Shown here: piece after piece, positions 34,877-45,455 of the stretch
Layout: each line of letters opens with the position of its first letter
How positions within the stretch are numbered: the stretch's first letter is position 1
NCBI GenBank assembly: GCA_946894095.1
Contig: OX335652.1
Coordinates: forward strand, 15,771,001-15,835,000
Length of the DNA: 64,000 nucleotides
From: Incurvaria masculella
Taxonomy: Eukaryota > Arthropoda > Insecta > Lepidoptera > Incurvariidae
Direction of reading: 5' to 3'
Made by a program: the position numbers and the translations under genes
Notes under the pieces: model-generated
What the model saw: only the letters and a program-made list of their open reading frames with translations
The model's database searches: none
What the model was told of the DNA's origin: nothing

Positions 34877-35250
34877 TTTTTTTTTTTATGTGACTGGACA
34901 TGGATGGCTAATACCACACCTTCTGTCATGGTATTAGCCCAACACACCACATGGGAACTAGGTGCCATGCCAGGACCTTCCTTATATTGCACGGCTACAT
35001 TAACTGGATGGAAAACACGGACAATTTTCATTGCCGCTTCGACCATCGTTCATCCAATGCGATGGTACCAACCCGGGCGGGATTAACCCTACCACCTAGT
35101 AAGTAAGGAAGGGGACCTACAGTTTAACGTGGAATCCGAACCACGGCCAGCCTCTCTCAACGGTCGAATGGTCACCCATCCAAGACCAGACCGGACCCAG
35201 CGTTGCTTAACTTCGGAGAGCGATCGCGCCACTGGGCCACTGAGGGGCAA
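34877..35250 (-). mobile_element. 5S-headed SINE, modular family, well preserved
   Basis: Minus-strand element. The head at about 35150-35250 reads CCGAAGTTAAGCAACGCTGG (end of the A-box region) and CTTGGATGGGTGACC (C-box), both as in animal 5S rRNA genes, with a divergent stretch between. Body: pseudo T-arm CGTGGTTCGGATTCCACG, ACTAGGTGGTAGGG, GAAGCGGCAATGAAA, CCTGGCATGGCACCTAGTTC, GGTGTGGTATTAGCCATCC. The tail is A-rich. Not a functional 5S gene, because the first and last stems are missing. Confidence 0.85.
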
Positions 35251-35254
35251 GGAA

Positions 35255-35595
35255 GCATCGACCATGGCACCTTGTTCTTATAAAAAGGCTTATTATTCAT
35301 TATAATTAAAAAAATACGAGAAGAGTTGGATTAGGCGAGATACATATTTGGTAATGTCAGGTATTCAGTACTAATAACCAGCAAAACTCGAATAGCATGC
35401 ACGCATACAAATTATGCAAAGGTTGTACTCCATGGTGCACCGGAAAAGCGGGAGAAGAGAAAAGTGGGACCATCTTTCTTTTGTTGACCGTACCAACGGT
35501 CCACAACTTCTGCCTGCCCGATACAAGGTTTCCTTTTCATCAGAATATAAACGATATCGAGTGCTGCTAACAGCCGATAAGTGCCCGATGTAGGG
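35255..35595. other. Unique sequence, no gene seen
   Basis: Nothing recognised. Confidence 0.4.
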
Positions 35596-35599
35596 CCGA

Positions 35600-35830
35600 G
35601 TTGGGAGTTCGTTTTCACGGCGAGATTGAGCGGGCGAGATGGCACAGTTAGATAGGCGCGGGGGGACGCACTGGCCGAGTACAGCGATGCGTGGGTCGCG
35701 AGTCGCCATGTCTCCCGAACGGTGGGGCCGCCATAAAGCCTTGTTAGTAGAATCCGAGCAGGAGAGGAAGTCATCGGCCGCGTGGACAATGGAGCCTCGA
35801 CCAGTTGCGCCAATGCAAACAGCGTTGCGG
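35600..35830 (+). mobile_element. Possible unrelated tRNA-derived SINE
   Basis: GATGGCACAGTTAGATAGGC (A-box-like) and GTGGGTCGCGAGTCGCC (weak B-box) are spaced as in a tRNA-derived head. The downstream 110 bp is not shared with the modular family and I found no second copy in the window. The frames here (both strands) are shadows. Confidence 0.3.
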
Positions 35831-35834
35831 TGAA

Positions 35835-36455
35835 TGTGGCCTAATTTAAGCCTCCATCTGTGGACGTGAACTGAGACTAAATTAATCTTGTATGCAGCGG
35901 TTGTTGTAGGTGTTACAATAGAGGGGAGGGGTATTTTAATTTACTTATGTTCAGTACTGTTCAGCTATAATGGTTATTAAATGTAATTGAACAAGCAATT
36001 TAATTTTATATTAACACCTACGTTAGTAGTTATTTTCAGGGCCACATACATAGCGAAGGAGCGAAGGAGCGTGGGAGTGAGAGGTCAACTTTAACACCGC
36101 TACCGCATGTTAAAGAGAGATGGAACATACCTACGCCATACGTAATATTTTAAAACAGCTATAATCATACAGTGGCAGCAGATATCAGAAGCGTGTTTGC
36201 ATTTATTTCTTAATATATTTTCAAAAAAGCATGCGTTGAAACCGTCGTGATCTGTGCATTTGTATATTGTAAGGTAGACGGGCGTAATAACCCGGACACA
36301 TACACGTTTTTCTGGTAAATAAGATGTAACCCACTGATTCCCTCATTGCAACCCCACCAAGAACGCTGTAGGTGACTTTTTCTGGAGTTGTCGCTACTAG
36401 CCCACCTATCATTTCCCCCGTCCCGGCCGATAGATACAATTTGTGTTAATGCAAC
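35835..36455. other. Unique sequence, no gene seen
   Basis: Nothing recognised apart from short GCGAAGGAGCGAAGGAGC duplication near 36053-36072. Confidence 0.45.
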
Positions 36456-36459
36456 TGAA

Positions 36460-36735
36460 AATGGATGGCTGATACCGAACTGACCATTAGATATTAGCCT
36501 AAGACACCACATGGGAACTAGGTGCCATCCCTTCCTTACATTGCTCGGCTACATTGAACTGGATGGAAAACACGCGACAATTTTCATTGCCGCTTCGACC
36601 ATCGCTCATTCAATGCGATGGTGCCATCCCGGGCGGGATTAACCCTACCACCTAGTAGTAAGTAAGGGGCTTAGAGGTGCTTGTCCAACTTATCGAATCG
36701 CAAGGCGTCGCACACGGAGCTACCGAGGCTGACCT
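36460..36735 (-). mobile_element. 5S-headed SINE with deleted head interior
   Basis: Body from GATGGCTGATACCGAAC to GCGGGATTAACCCTACC. Then only the 5' end of the 5S-type head remains (CGAATCGCAAGGCGTCGCAC, then GCTACCGAGGCTGAC at 36722-36734), as in 5104-5453. The promoter core is missing. Confidence 0.65.
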
Positions 36736-36739
36736 AATT

Positions 36740-37950
36740 AGGTGAACCTAAATGACTATCGTTGGCAAACTCCAAAGAATGGCCTAGTTGATTAACGGTG
36801 ACACGTGTATCGAGGATTGTTCGAGCAAGCGCGCTGGGGCGGTTTGGTTATCATAGATAAATTTTTCAGATCTCGTATTTTCGTGATGCGAATGGGTCGA
36901 CCCTGTTGAGTCGGTAATTAAAGTAAATCTCAATATTTTTGTCAGACAAATATTTAATTCCAACAAAAACTGGCAACCCATTAAACACGCGTTTACTCCA
37001 TCTAATTAAAAATCAACTATCGATCAGTACCGGCGAGGGTCACGAGAATGCAGCAGTTGTCAATATTTTGAGTTTACTTATATTTATGTTTAATCTCACA
37101 TGTAATCCTATATATAATGTTTGAGCATACATATATGTATGCTTAATCTCCGTACGTAATTGACAACTATCTCGTCGAACATGTCGCTTGGATTATCATG
37201 GACTCCTCTATACGAGAGCTTCGTAGCCACGTAGCGATAGGCGATGAATGTTTTCAAAACATACGTCAATCCATTAATCGAATTGCCATGAGACCCAAGT
37301 GCTCGAAAATAAACCATCCCTTGATTCATCAATATTGAGTGTTAAGCCGTGTTACTTAAAGTGAAGATGGGTAAGTTTGAGGTACGAATCCGGCTTCAGG
37401 CGATCGTCCTGAGCATAAAATAATTTCAAAATCTGATTACTATGCCTTGATGTAGATGACGCTGTTTAATATTGGTTAAAATTGCTTCGTATGCCTTCGA
37501 CGGCGGCGCCACCTTCGCAATGCGCCATCTATGGCACTTTATCAACACACAAAAGCAGGTCGATTCAAGAATCTGAATGACCAATCAGGAGCCGTGTCCC
37601 TGTTCTGAGAAAAAGCCGCACCAGGGCGCTGCGATTTCACATGACGCTGTTTGGCGAACTTCGTCAAAAAGCAACTTCCCGCTTGGTTGAGCTTATAAAG
37701 GCAATAAAACCATAAATCCTAAACCAAAAAGAAACAATAATTTACACGTGTAATTTTTTTAGTAAGGGGCGCTACCACCGCATGCCCTATCACTGCTTCC
37801 AAGTGGTTCTTCATGGATCTTATGAATTTTACCAGATCTTCTTGGCGTATATCTTCCCGCTCCTCCGTCAGAGCATTCTTGAGCTCTGGTATGTTTGAAG
37901 GTGCAGGATTTCGAGGCAGAATTCTTATTTTTACATCATTCTTTTTATTT
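36740..37950. other. Unique sequence, no gene seen
   Basis: A 10-bp palindromic ATACATATATGTAT lies near 37127. A possible transposon flank lies toward 37700. No gene. Confidence 0.45.
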
Positions 37951-37954
37951 CATT

Positions 37955-38805
37955 TTACTATAGATGCTTTATGGGATTAAGATCAGCGCTACTTGCTGGC
38001 TATGCCATTGTCCTCACGCCGACTTCAGCCAGATACTGCCTGACGATTCGCGCGGTGTGTGGCCTGGCGTTATCGTGCATAAACACAAAATTCTCGCCAA
38101 TATAGCCGGTGAAAGGCACAATGTGGTCTTGCAGGATCTCGTTGATGTATGGTGGCGCGGTTAGGCCTCTTCCACCAGGTCTACGACGCGCCCTTTCAAT
38201 GAAAACAAGTTCCGTTCGTGCATCGAGAGAAATGCCTTCCCAGATCATGCACAAACCACCGCCATAACTTACTTTTTCCTGAATGCAGCACTGCGAAAAT
38301 CGCTCCCCAGGTCGGCGATAGACTCGCCCTCATCCGTCGGTGCTATAAAGAGAGACTTTGGACTCATCTGCGAACAAGACGCGGCTCCATAGCTCAAATG
38401 TCTACTTGACGTGCACACGTGCAAACAAAAGTCGTACTTGGCGATGAGCTGCAGTGAGTTTTGGACCTGTCGCTGGTATATGAGGACGCAAGTTCTTCTC
38501 CTTCACTCTCCTATTGATCGTCCACCTACTAACGGCGACTCCTCGGACACCCAGTTGTTGCTGAGGCACTTGGACAGCATTGAGGTGCCGGTCGCGCAAC
38601 GATGTCAGCTCGATAAAACAGTCACCTCGATCTGTTGTAGAACCGTCCCAGGCCTCCGATTTAAGGCACTGGTCTCCAAAAATCTTCTGTAAACTCTATG
38701 AACCACTGATTGGCTCAAAAGTAATCACCCAGCTACTGTGCGCTGACTAAGGCCAGCTTGCAACAGAGCAACGACTTGAGCAGTTTCCTGAGGGTTGGTG
38801 TCCAT
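37955..38805 (-). pseudogene. Tc1-like transposase pseudogene (DD34E type)
   Basis: Read on the minus strand from about 38805: N-terminal helix-turn-helix (MDTNPQETAQVVALLQAGLS, then QRTVA), second HTH-like part (SRWTINRRVKEKNLR ... LTAAHRQVRLLFARVH), first catalytic block LFADESKVSLY, GRPGERF-like block with GGG, second catalytic block FVFMHDNARPHTAR, and a last block PASSADLNPIKHL. In active Tc1 elements the last block is SPDLNPIEHxW; here the Glu is Lys and a TAG precedes it. Stops also fall in the N-terminal half (after QRTVAG) and frames shift at about 38345 and 38600. Terminal inverted repeats were not found. Dead element. Confidence 0.85.
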
Positions 38806-38809
38806 GTCC

Positions 38810-39430
38810 TGGAACCAATTTGATCGTATCTGGCGAGCATTATCTCTGTTCAAGTGCTAAAGTTTCAATGATGAGTCATAAGAGCTTGTATTCGACTCAA
38901 TGGCTTCAGAACCGAGCGCACCCGTAAACAAATTGGCGATATTTTGAGGTTGTGTTTTGATTTAGGGCTGCATTTGACATTGATATTGACTTTTATTCAA
39001 AAATGTTTTCATTTATTGATAGCCTGTTAAATAGGCTTTAAAATGAAGTTATATATATTTTTTTTGTTGTGACAAATATCACCTGAGAAAACGCTTTCGA
39101 AATAATATTACTGGAGTGATTCGATTTCTTTGCTTTCAAGTGTTCAAATAAAGCTATTTTGAGCAAAATTTTGGATCTCTGACAAGAAATATGGGCATGA
39201 TGTTCTTTCCACTTCGTATGGGGAGATGATCGGGAAGGCCCGCCTTAAAAGAAATAACAATATTAAAAACTACAACCTGTAAGGGTTACCAAAATGACCC
39301 TTTAACCAGTATCAGCCGCCCTCTTTCATAATCTTGTAACATTTGAAGAGAAAATATTAGAAAAACTAATGTAAGTTGATGATTGCTTTGAAGGTAATTT
39401 AAGGTTACGACTAAAAGTTAAGAAGTTACG
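38810..39430. other. Unique sequence plus a MITE fragment
   Basis: 39141-39247 (AATAAAGCTATTTTGAGCAA, then ATCTCTGACAAGAAATATGG) is the right-hand end of the TTAAGGTGGCCC MITE. The remainder shows nothing. Confidence 0.6.
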
Positions 39431-39434
39431 ATGG

Positions 39435-39534
39435 ATGCAACAGCTGCAAGCAGTGGATCCGTACCGCTGAGGGCCGGGAGGACTGGAAGAAATTTCGAGA
39501 GGCGTATGTCCAGCAGCTGACGCAAACACGCTGA
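39435..39534 (+). pseudogene. RTE-type LINE C-terminal fragment
   Basis: The plus frame reads QWIRTAEGREDWKKFREAYV then QQLTQTR and a stop (TGA at 39530). The W-x2-TAE-R-x-W-x3-REAYVQQ ending is typical of RTE-like reverse transcriptase proteins. A short TGACTGACTGACTG run follows, as often at RTE 3' ends. About 30 codons only; 5'-truncated. Confidence 0.6.
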
Positions 39535-39539
39535 CTGAC

Positions 39540-40855
39540 TGACTGTGATGGATGAAGCTGAGCGTTTTGGAGTTGGGCTGTATAACTTGGGGGCACAACT
39601 CGTGAATTGAATGAACAGTACGCGTCGGCACTCTATTAGCGGCAAGGCTTAGCCGGGCCCTATCAACTCTTCTATATAAGGGAAAATTAATGGCGACACA
39701 TTTCGGAGCGTTCTTCACGCGCGTTTTCGCGTCCGTACAACTGTACACGAGTCAATTTGCAGAGCGGCGGTAATTGATTCTAAAATGGGGCTGCGCTGCC
39801 GATAGCGAAATTGCGAATCGTTCAGTAATTTACATATTGCCTATAACTCAGTCCACGTAGCATCAGCAAACGATGGATGAAATTAGCGCGATTGAGGTAA
39901 CTGTTACTTTCCACATATACAGGTTGCTCTTTTTAATGCGCACACAACTACAAGGGGTATTCTGGTCGATGGCACGCGACTCAAATGTATGGGTTCTGCA
40001 CTGCTATTTTTGTTGATATTTCGTTTTTTTTTTAAATGGTCAGCTGCTTAATTTTGTCTCCATTACACATTCAAAAGTGCATCCAGGATACAAATTCGAA
40101 AGCTAAGTGCTTACATATTGAGAACGTTTAAACGTAAGGTGAGGAATGATAATCGAAGAGAATGTAAAACATTATTGTTTGCTTCGATTTCTTAAATTTT
40201 ATTTTGGAATCATACACAGCGTGGAATGCCAAGCCGTCGTGATAATTGTTACAAATTGTGTTTTCCGTGCTGTAATTAATATAGATGGCTACTGCCACGA
40301 ATTTTTGCAATTTCGCACTCGTGTTACAATGGCTCTCTTATTTGGAATTTGCATAAAATGCCGAAATAAGTGAAAAAGGTGATCGCACCGGATGAGGCTA
40401 TCATCCTTAGTTTACTAACCGGTTCGAGTCCAGCTTTGCAATATGGTTATATGTGTTTTCTTTACGGTAAATTCTACATAATATTATTATACCATTTGTC
40501 TATTAATATAAAATGTAGCCATGGGAATATTAATTGCATTAATTATGAATTCCATTTAATCGATTTTAACTTTTAGGTAGGCAAACTACACTAACTTATG
40601 TCACAAAGATCCGCGGATTGAATCGACTCAGTAAAGGACCCGCAGATAAACTTCACTGGTTTACACAACTTATTGTTTCCGCCCACAATTATTGAATTGA
40701 CACTTAGATCTACTGCCAAACAATTATTCGGTTAAACATAAGACAAAGAACACAAGAAGACACAGCAACCCTCAGTGTAAATTACTTATAATCAACAAAG
40801 TTGTTAATACAATAATATAAATTAATATTTTATAGCATTATTAGCACTGTTCGTA
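39540..40855. other. Unique sequence, no gene seen
   Basis: AT-rich. Several short frames have no motif. Confidence 0.45.
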
Positions 40856-40857
40856 TG

Positions 40858-41275
40858 TTGTTTTTTCTTTATGCGACCTGACGTGGATGGCTAAAACCAC
40901 ACAACTACCGTTTTCATATTAGCCCAATACACCACATTCTTTAAGGAATTTTGTGCCATGCTAGGAACTTCCCTTTATGACGGCTACATTGAACTGGATG
41001 GAAAACACGGACAATTTTTCATTGCCGCTTCGACCATCTTTTCATCCAATGCGATGGTACCGACCCGGGCGGGCTTAAACCCTACCACCTAGTAGGGGAA
41101 GGGGACCTACAGTTTTACATGGATTCCGAACCATGGAGCAGCTCGCATTCGTGATGAAATGCACTTATCGAACTCGGAAAGAGAAAGACAGTGGTGCATG
41201 TCGGTATTGAACCCAGACCTCTGGTACGCTAGGCCAGTCCCTGGTCCACTAGGCTACGAGCCGCTCGTTAATTTT
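40858..41275 (-). mobile_element. tRNA-headed SINE, modular family, near full length
   Basis: Minus strand. Head at 41195-41275 with A-box TAGCCTAGTGGACCAGGG (41239-41256) and B-box GGGTTCAATACC (41203-41214). A linker (TGCATTTCATCACGAATGCG, then AGCTGCTCCATGG) leads to the pseudo T-arm CATGGTTCGGAATCCATG and then the shared body. The tail is TATGCG... followed by an A-rich (minus) end at 40858. Closely similar to 18840-19270. Confidence 0.85.
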
Positions 41276-41279
41276 CACA

Positions 41280-42245
41280 AAGGTGAGAAAACTCGACTGC
41301 CCCGACGCGAACTCGCTCCTTCGCAACTCGATCTTGACGGCACGCCCGCCGCGCAGACGCCCGCGGCCCTCGCAAAAATGCGCCGCGTAAATATACCGAG
41401 TCACGATGTTTGCAGAAGTGGCCGATCGCTCGTTACCTGCCTTGTTTATGCGCCGGGCGGCAACAATGTGCTCGGCGACCGGGCGCGTCATAAATCCGAA
41501 ACAATTAGACGATAAATTCCCGCTCGAATTAGTGTTTTTATTTGCGCGTCACGTCCCAGACGCGAAGCTGAGCCCGGGTCAGGCGATACGCGCCCCGCGT
41601 CCGCTCTAGCGGGGCAGCTAATTATTTTTCGCAGCCGCCTGCAACAGATGCCGTTGCGTTTTCATTAATTTTATTTGCGTCGAGATTCGCGAGCGAGCCT
41701 CTGCTTTGTTCCTTCGGAGGCTTTAATTTATTTAATGGATCTAGGGGAGCAGTTTACGGCCCGAGTTGGAGAATTCTCGGTTTATACCAATTACATGCTT
41801 GCACAATTTCGTACTATCATCCATTTCAAATTTATGATCCTAAAAGCACTGATTATTAATTGTTAAAATTCCACATAATTATTAAGAATCATACTCTTTA
41901 AGTAGCTAAATACAACAATGAACTCGAATGTACCCTTTTGGTAATTTATGAATGCTGAACAAACATGGTTGTTTATTGCTAATAAGGCATTTATAGTGAC
42001 TGATTTATAGAATGCATGGAATTCCCGATCACTGCCGTGACCCATCTCGCACGACGATATATGGTTTAAACGGAAATGCAAAGTAATTCCTGCCACCTCA
42101 GCATATTGCTTTGGTACTCTATGGGAAGTTCCACGTAGACGATGTCCACTCTCTATTCTCCAAATAGGTACCGTTTCCATCGAACTTTTCAATCCACACT
42201 CGGAACGACAGATATGCTGGCTCCTAAAATGTCCAGTACGGTTCC
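41280..42245. promoter_or_regulatory. Unique block with GC-rich, Hox-word-bearing first half
   Basis: 41280-41720 is GC-rich and repeat-free, with TTTATGCG, TCATAAA, CAATTAG and TAATTA words, and resembles a conserved non-coding element. 41720-42245 is AT-richer. Open frames on both strands are compositional. The regulatory idea is inference only. Confidence 0.3.
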
Positions 42246-42249
42246 GGTT

Positions 42250-42660
42250 GTCAGCCTCAATGGCCCAGTGGCGCGACACTTCGGCGATCGATCTCCGAAG
42301 TTAAGCGACGCTGGGTCCGGTCTGGTCTTGGATGTGTGACCATTCGACCGTTGAAAGAGGCTGGCCGTGGTTCGGATTCCACGTTAACCTTTGGGTCCCC
42401 TTCCTTACTTCCCCTTCCTTACTTGGTGGTAGGGTTTATCCCGCCCGGGTTGGTACCATCGCATTGGATGAACGATGGTCGAAGCGGCAATGAAAAATGA
42501 AAAATGTCCGTGTTTTCCATCCAGTTCAATGTAGCCGTGCAATATAAGGAAGGTCCTGGCATGGCACCTAGTTCCCATGTGGTGTGTTGGGCTAATACCA
42601 TGACAGAAGGTGTGGTATTAGCCATCCATGTCCAGTCACATAAAAAAATAAAAAAGTCTA
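42250..42660 (+). mobile_element. 5S-headed SINE, modular family, full length (reference copy)
   Basis: Head 42250-42355: CCGAAGTTAAGCGACGCTGG (42295-42314) and CTTGGATGTGTGACC (42327-42341) match the 5S rRNA internal promoter region. A pseudo T-arm follows (CGTGGTTCGGATTCCACG). Body: GGTGGTAGGGTTTATCCCGC, CGCATTGGATGAACGATGG, GTCGAAGCGGCAATGAAAAA, CATCCAGTTCAATGTAGCCG, AGGAAGGTCCTGGCATGG, CACCTAGTTCCCATGTGGTG, GGTGTGGTATTAGCCATCC. The tail CACATAAAAAAATAAAAAA ends the element. Confidence 0.88.
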
Positions 42661-42664
42661 AGCT

Positions 42665-43200
42665 TGGCATACTCACTTACATACACATCGTGCATTTCTC
42701 TATTCCATATATACGCGGCTGGATGGGTTTGCAGCGACTGTTTTTGCACTTCTACACTGAGAAAAATTGACCCCTGATTTTAAGCGGAATTCTCGTTCCG
42801 TTAGAAGGAATTCCTCTTAAAAACCGACTCAGCGTCCAAACGAATCAATTAACAGGAAATCACTGGACTGATACAACATCATGACTTGGATTGTTAGAAG
42901 TTATGACGTCAGAAGCCATATCGTCAGACAATCAACAGGACAGGAAGTGTAAAGCGTAAGGCTTACTACAACTAATAGAACAAGACAATAATGATACCAC
43001 ATGCAGACGTCATGTTAAGGTATCATGATCACTCTGATGTTTTAATATGAATAAATAGAAGCACAATCGGTACGGTCAGGCAATGAACCAGTCTGTTCCT
43101 GATACTTCATCGGGATGTTACCAATAAAAAGTAGGGTAAGTATTGTACTTTTATCGAGTCTACACCATTATTCTGTGCAACATTTCCTGATAATATCTCA
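42665..43200. other. Unique sequence, no gene seen
   Basis: Nothing recognised. Confidence 0.45.
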
Positions 43201-43202
43201 TT

Positions 43203-43711
43203 CACAAACGCATATTATAATTATAATGTACTGATAAGTTTAACTTCCTTCGTGATCTTTTAACTTTACTCTCCGTATGAACATTTATTACATACCAATA
43301 GTTCAGCGCCAATTAACTGTTTTTTCCTCATACTTTCATAATACAAGTACATATTTTCAAAGCATGGTATTTTCAAGGTGATTCATGAAACTTAGCAAAT
43401 TTCGTTTGAAAACATTTTTAAAGTTAAAAGTAAGTACTTAACTGAACCCTAAAATGTTCTAAGAGTTCAGTCAAGTAGTTTCATCTTTAAAAAAATTTAA
43501 AAAAATTTGCTTAGTTTCATGCAAAAAAATCACATTGAAAAGAGACCATGCTTTGAAAATATGTACTTGTATTATGAAATTATGAGGAAAAAACAGTGAA
43601 TTGGCGCTGAACTATTGGTATGTAATAAATATTCATAGGGAGAGTAAAGTTAAAAGATCACGAAGGAAATTAAACGCATCAGTACATTGTAATTATAACA
43701 TGCGTTTGTAA
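43203..43711. mobile_element. Fold-back element with ~200-bp inverted arms
   Basis: 43203-43402 is inverted at 43502-43710. Examples are ACAAGTACATATTTTCAAAG vs CTTTGAAAATATGTACTTGT and CCAATAGTTCAGCGCCAATT vs AATTGGCGCTGAACTATTGG. A ~100-bp loop holds AAAATGTTCTAAGAGTTCAG. No open frame. If transcribed it would form a long hairpin RNA. Confidence 0.85.
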
Positions 43712-43714
43712 CTA

Positions 43715-44365
43715 GAAATTTCAAGAAAATTATGTAAAGGTATCAATATTACACATACATGATTAAAATTGGTATTATTAATTTTATATCTTTTAGTTTT
43801 CGATGCATGAGGTTTTAAATGAAATCATCAAAAAAATATTGAACAAACTTTATTATTATATTAGACAATCTTAAAACTAGTATACAGTATATCAATAGCG
43901 TGCATCAGAGACAGGAATACAAGAGAAATAATGACCTGTTAAATGTCACGACAACATTTTATGGAAATGATAGGCCAAAATGCACCAACATTGTTAAATG
44001 AGTCTCTCTATTTGAAAACAAAGATTTCGCATGTACAAACGGCTTCATTCTCGCCGTCACACATTGGACTTTGACTCTACATACGTTTTCCTTGCGAATA
44101 CCAATGCGTAGCGTGGCGTTGATGGTGATGCGCTCTGTTTAAGGTTGCCCTGACCGTAGTTCAACAGCGCGTGACTTAGTTGTGTATGCCCAGGAGAGTC
44201 TGAATGGTCTGTCGAGGTTTTTCTCCCGCTTCGCTGCATTCCAATATTTTTTGTACCACCTCCAATTCACCTTTAACAAATCACATTATTAATTACAGTG
44301 TTGTTAGATACTTTTGTGCTTAAATCTAAAGGTGATTACGTAAAATGAAGTTTTTTAAGTACCTA
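43715..44365. other. Unique sequence, no gene seen
   Basis: Nothing recognised. Confidence 0.45.
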
Positions 44366-44369
44366 AGTG

Positions 44370-44678
44370 AAAATGGATGGATAAATAAATACCACACCCC
44401 ACCATAATATCATCATAACACACCCCATGCCTTCACTTTATGATCACTGCTACATTGAACTGAATAGCACGGAATATCTCTGCAGATTTTAATTTAGCTG
44501 ATTTGAATTGCCGCTTGTGGTCGATGGTACCAACCAGAGAGATATAATCCTTTCACCTAGTTGAAAAAGGGGAGCCCCGCTGTTTTAAATGGATTTCGGA
44601 CCTGCAACTTAGAAAGTGACCTCCGGCATGAGAAGCAAGACTCCGCGACCCTTAACTATGAGCCCCTCACATTTATAT
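44370..44678 (-). mobile_element. tRNA-headed SINE, modular family, old copy
   Basis: Strongly diverged. Tail/body: GGATGGATAAATAAATACCA, GCTACATTGAACTG, TTGCCGCTTGTGGTCGATGG. A linker and weak tRNA-like head (minus strand GGCTCATAGTTAAGGGTCGC) lie at about 44625-44678. Confidence 0.55.
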
Positions 44679-44799
44679 TTGCATCTCAAAAATAGTTAAG
44701 ATTCCAAGATATAATTTTCTGTAAATCGCATTACCTATTTTATGATCATTGCATAAGATTTTAACAATTTGTAATTCCTCACTTGTAAACCCACCACTT

Positions 44800-44980
44800 T
44801 GGTAATGTTACCACCGCATTGGATGAAACTATGTTTAAAGCGGCAATGAACAACTGTCCGTGTTTTCCATCCAGTTCAGTGTAGCCGTGCTCATAAAGGG
44901 AAGGCCCTGGCATGGAACCTAATTCCGTCAGGAATGTGGTAATTAGCCATCTATGTCAGGTTGAATACAAAAAAGTTTAA
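44800..44980 (+). mobile_element. Modular SINE body, headless
   Basis: TTACCACCGCATTGGATGAA, AAAGCGGCAATGAACAACTG, CCAGTTCAGTGTAGCCGTGC, GGAAGGCCCTGGCATGG, then a short AATTAGCCATCTATGTCAGG end with A-rich tail. Confidence 0.65.
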
Positions 44981-45061
44981 ATCTATAAATAAATATAAAG
45001 TGGAACATTCACAGAGTTAGAATGTGTCGTCGATTTGATCGAGATCGATTATATCATTAAT

Positions 45062-45282
45062 AAGGCTTTTTATTGCACAGCTACATTGAACCGAATGGAA
45101 AATATAGAAAATGTTCATTGCTTCGATCATCGTTCGTTCAATGCGATTGTATCAACCTGGGCGCTACCTAACCTAAGCTAACCTAAACTAGACTACCACC
45201 TAGTAAGCAAATCAAGTAAGGAATCCGAACCACGAACAACGAATCCCTTAGTCGGCTCTTGCGACATGCGACGGGATTTTCA
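45062..45282 (-). mobile_element. SINE, modular family, third-type head remnant
   Basis: Body with GCACAGCTACATTGAACC and TTCAATGCGATTGTATCAAC. A CCTAACCTAAGCTAACCTAA insertion interrupts the GGTGG block. The head remnant CGAATCCCTTAGTCGGCTCT lies at about 45249-45268. Confidence 0.6.
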
Positions 45283-45455
45283 GATTTTCACAATAAAACT
45301 CATATTATAATGACACCTGAGATTTGTTGACTAATTGAAATTGTTTTTTATACTCATAAGAGCTTCAATACTTGACAGCCCCAACTAGCGAGCCAGGTCC
45401 GATGAGTTATTGTTTCATAGGAAAAGATCTATAGGTAAATGATTAGCAGTTTCTC

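Noticed and set aside
34814..35086. Conserved peptide also found at 42419-42676 and 61257-61520
   Set aside because: The similarity between these translated frames is due to the shared SINE body; they are not genes.
35170..35250. 5S rRNA gene
   Set aside because: The internal promoter matches, but the outer stems of 5S rRNA are missing and the sequence runs directly into a repeated SINE body.
35412..35813. 133-codon minus-strand frame
   Set aside because: Overlaps a tRNA-like SINE head on the other strand, with another frame also open; no domain.
39326..39748. 140-codon minus-strand frame
   Set aside because: It is antisense to the RTE-type LINE fragment read on the plus strand.
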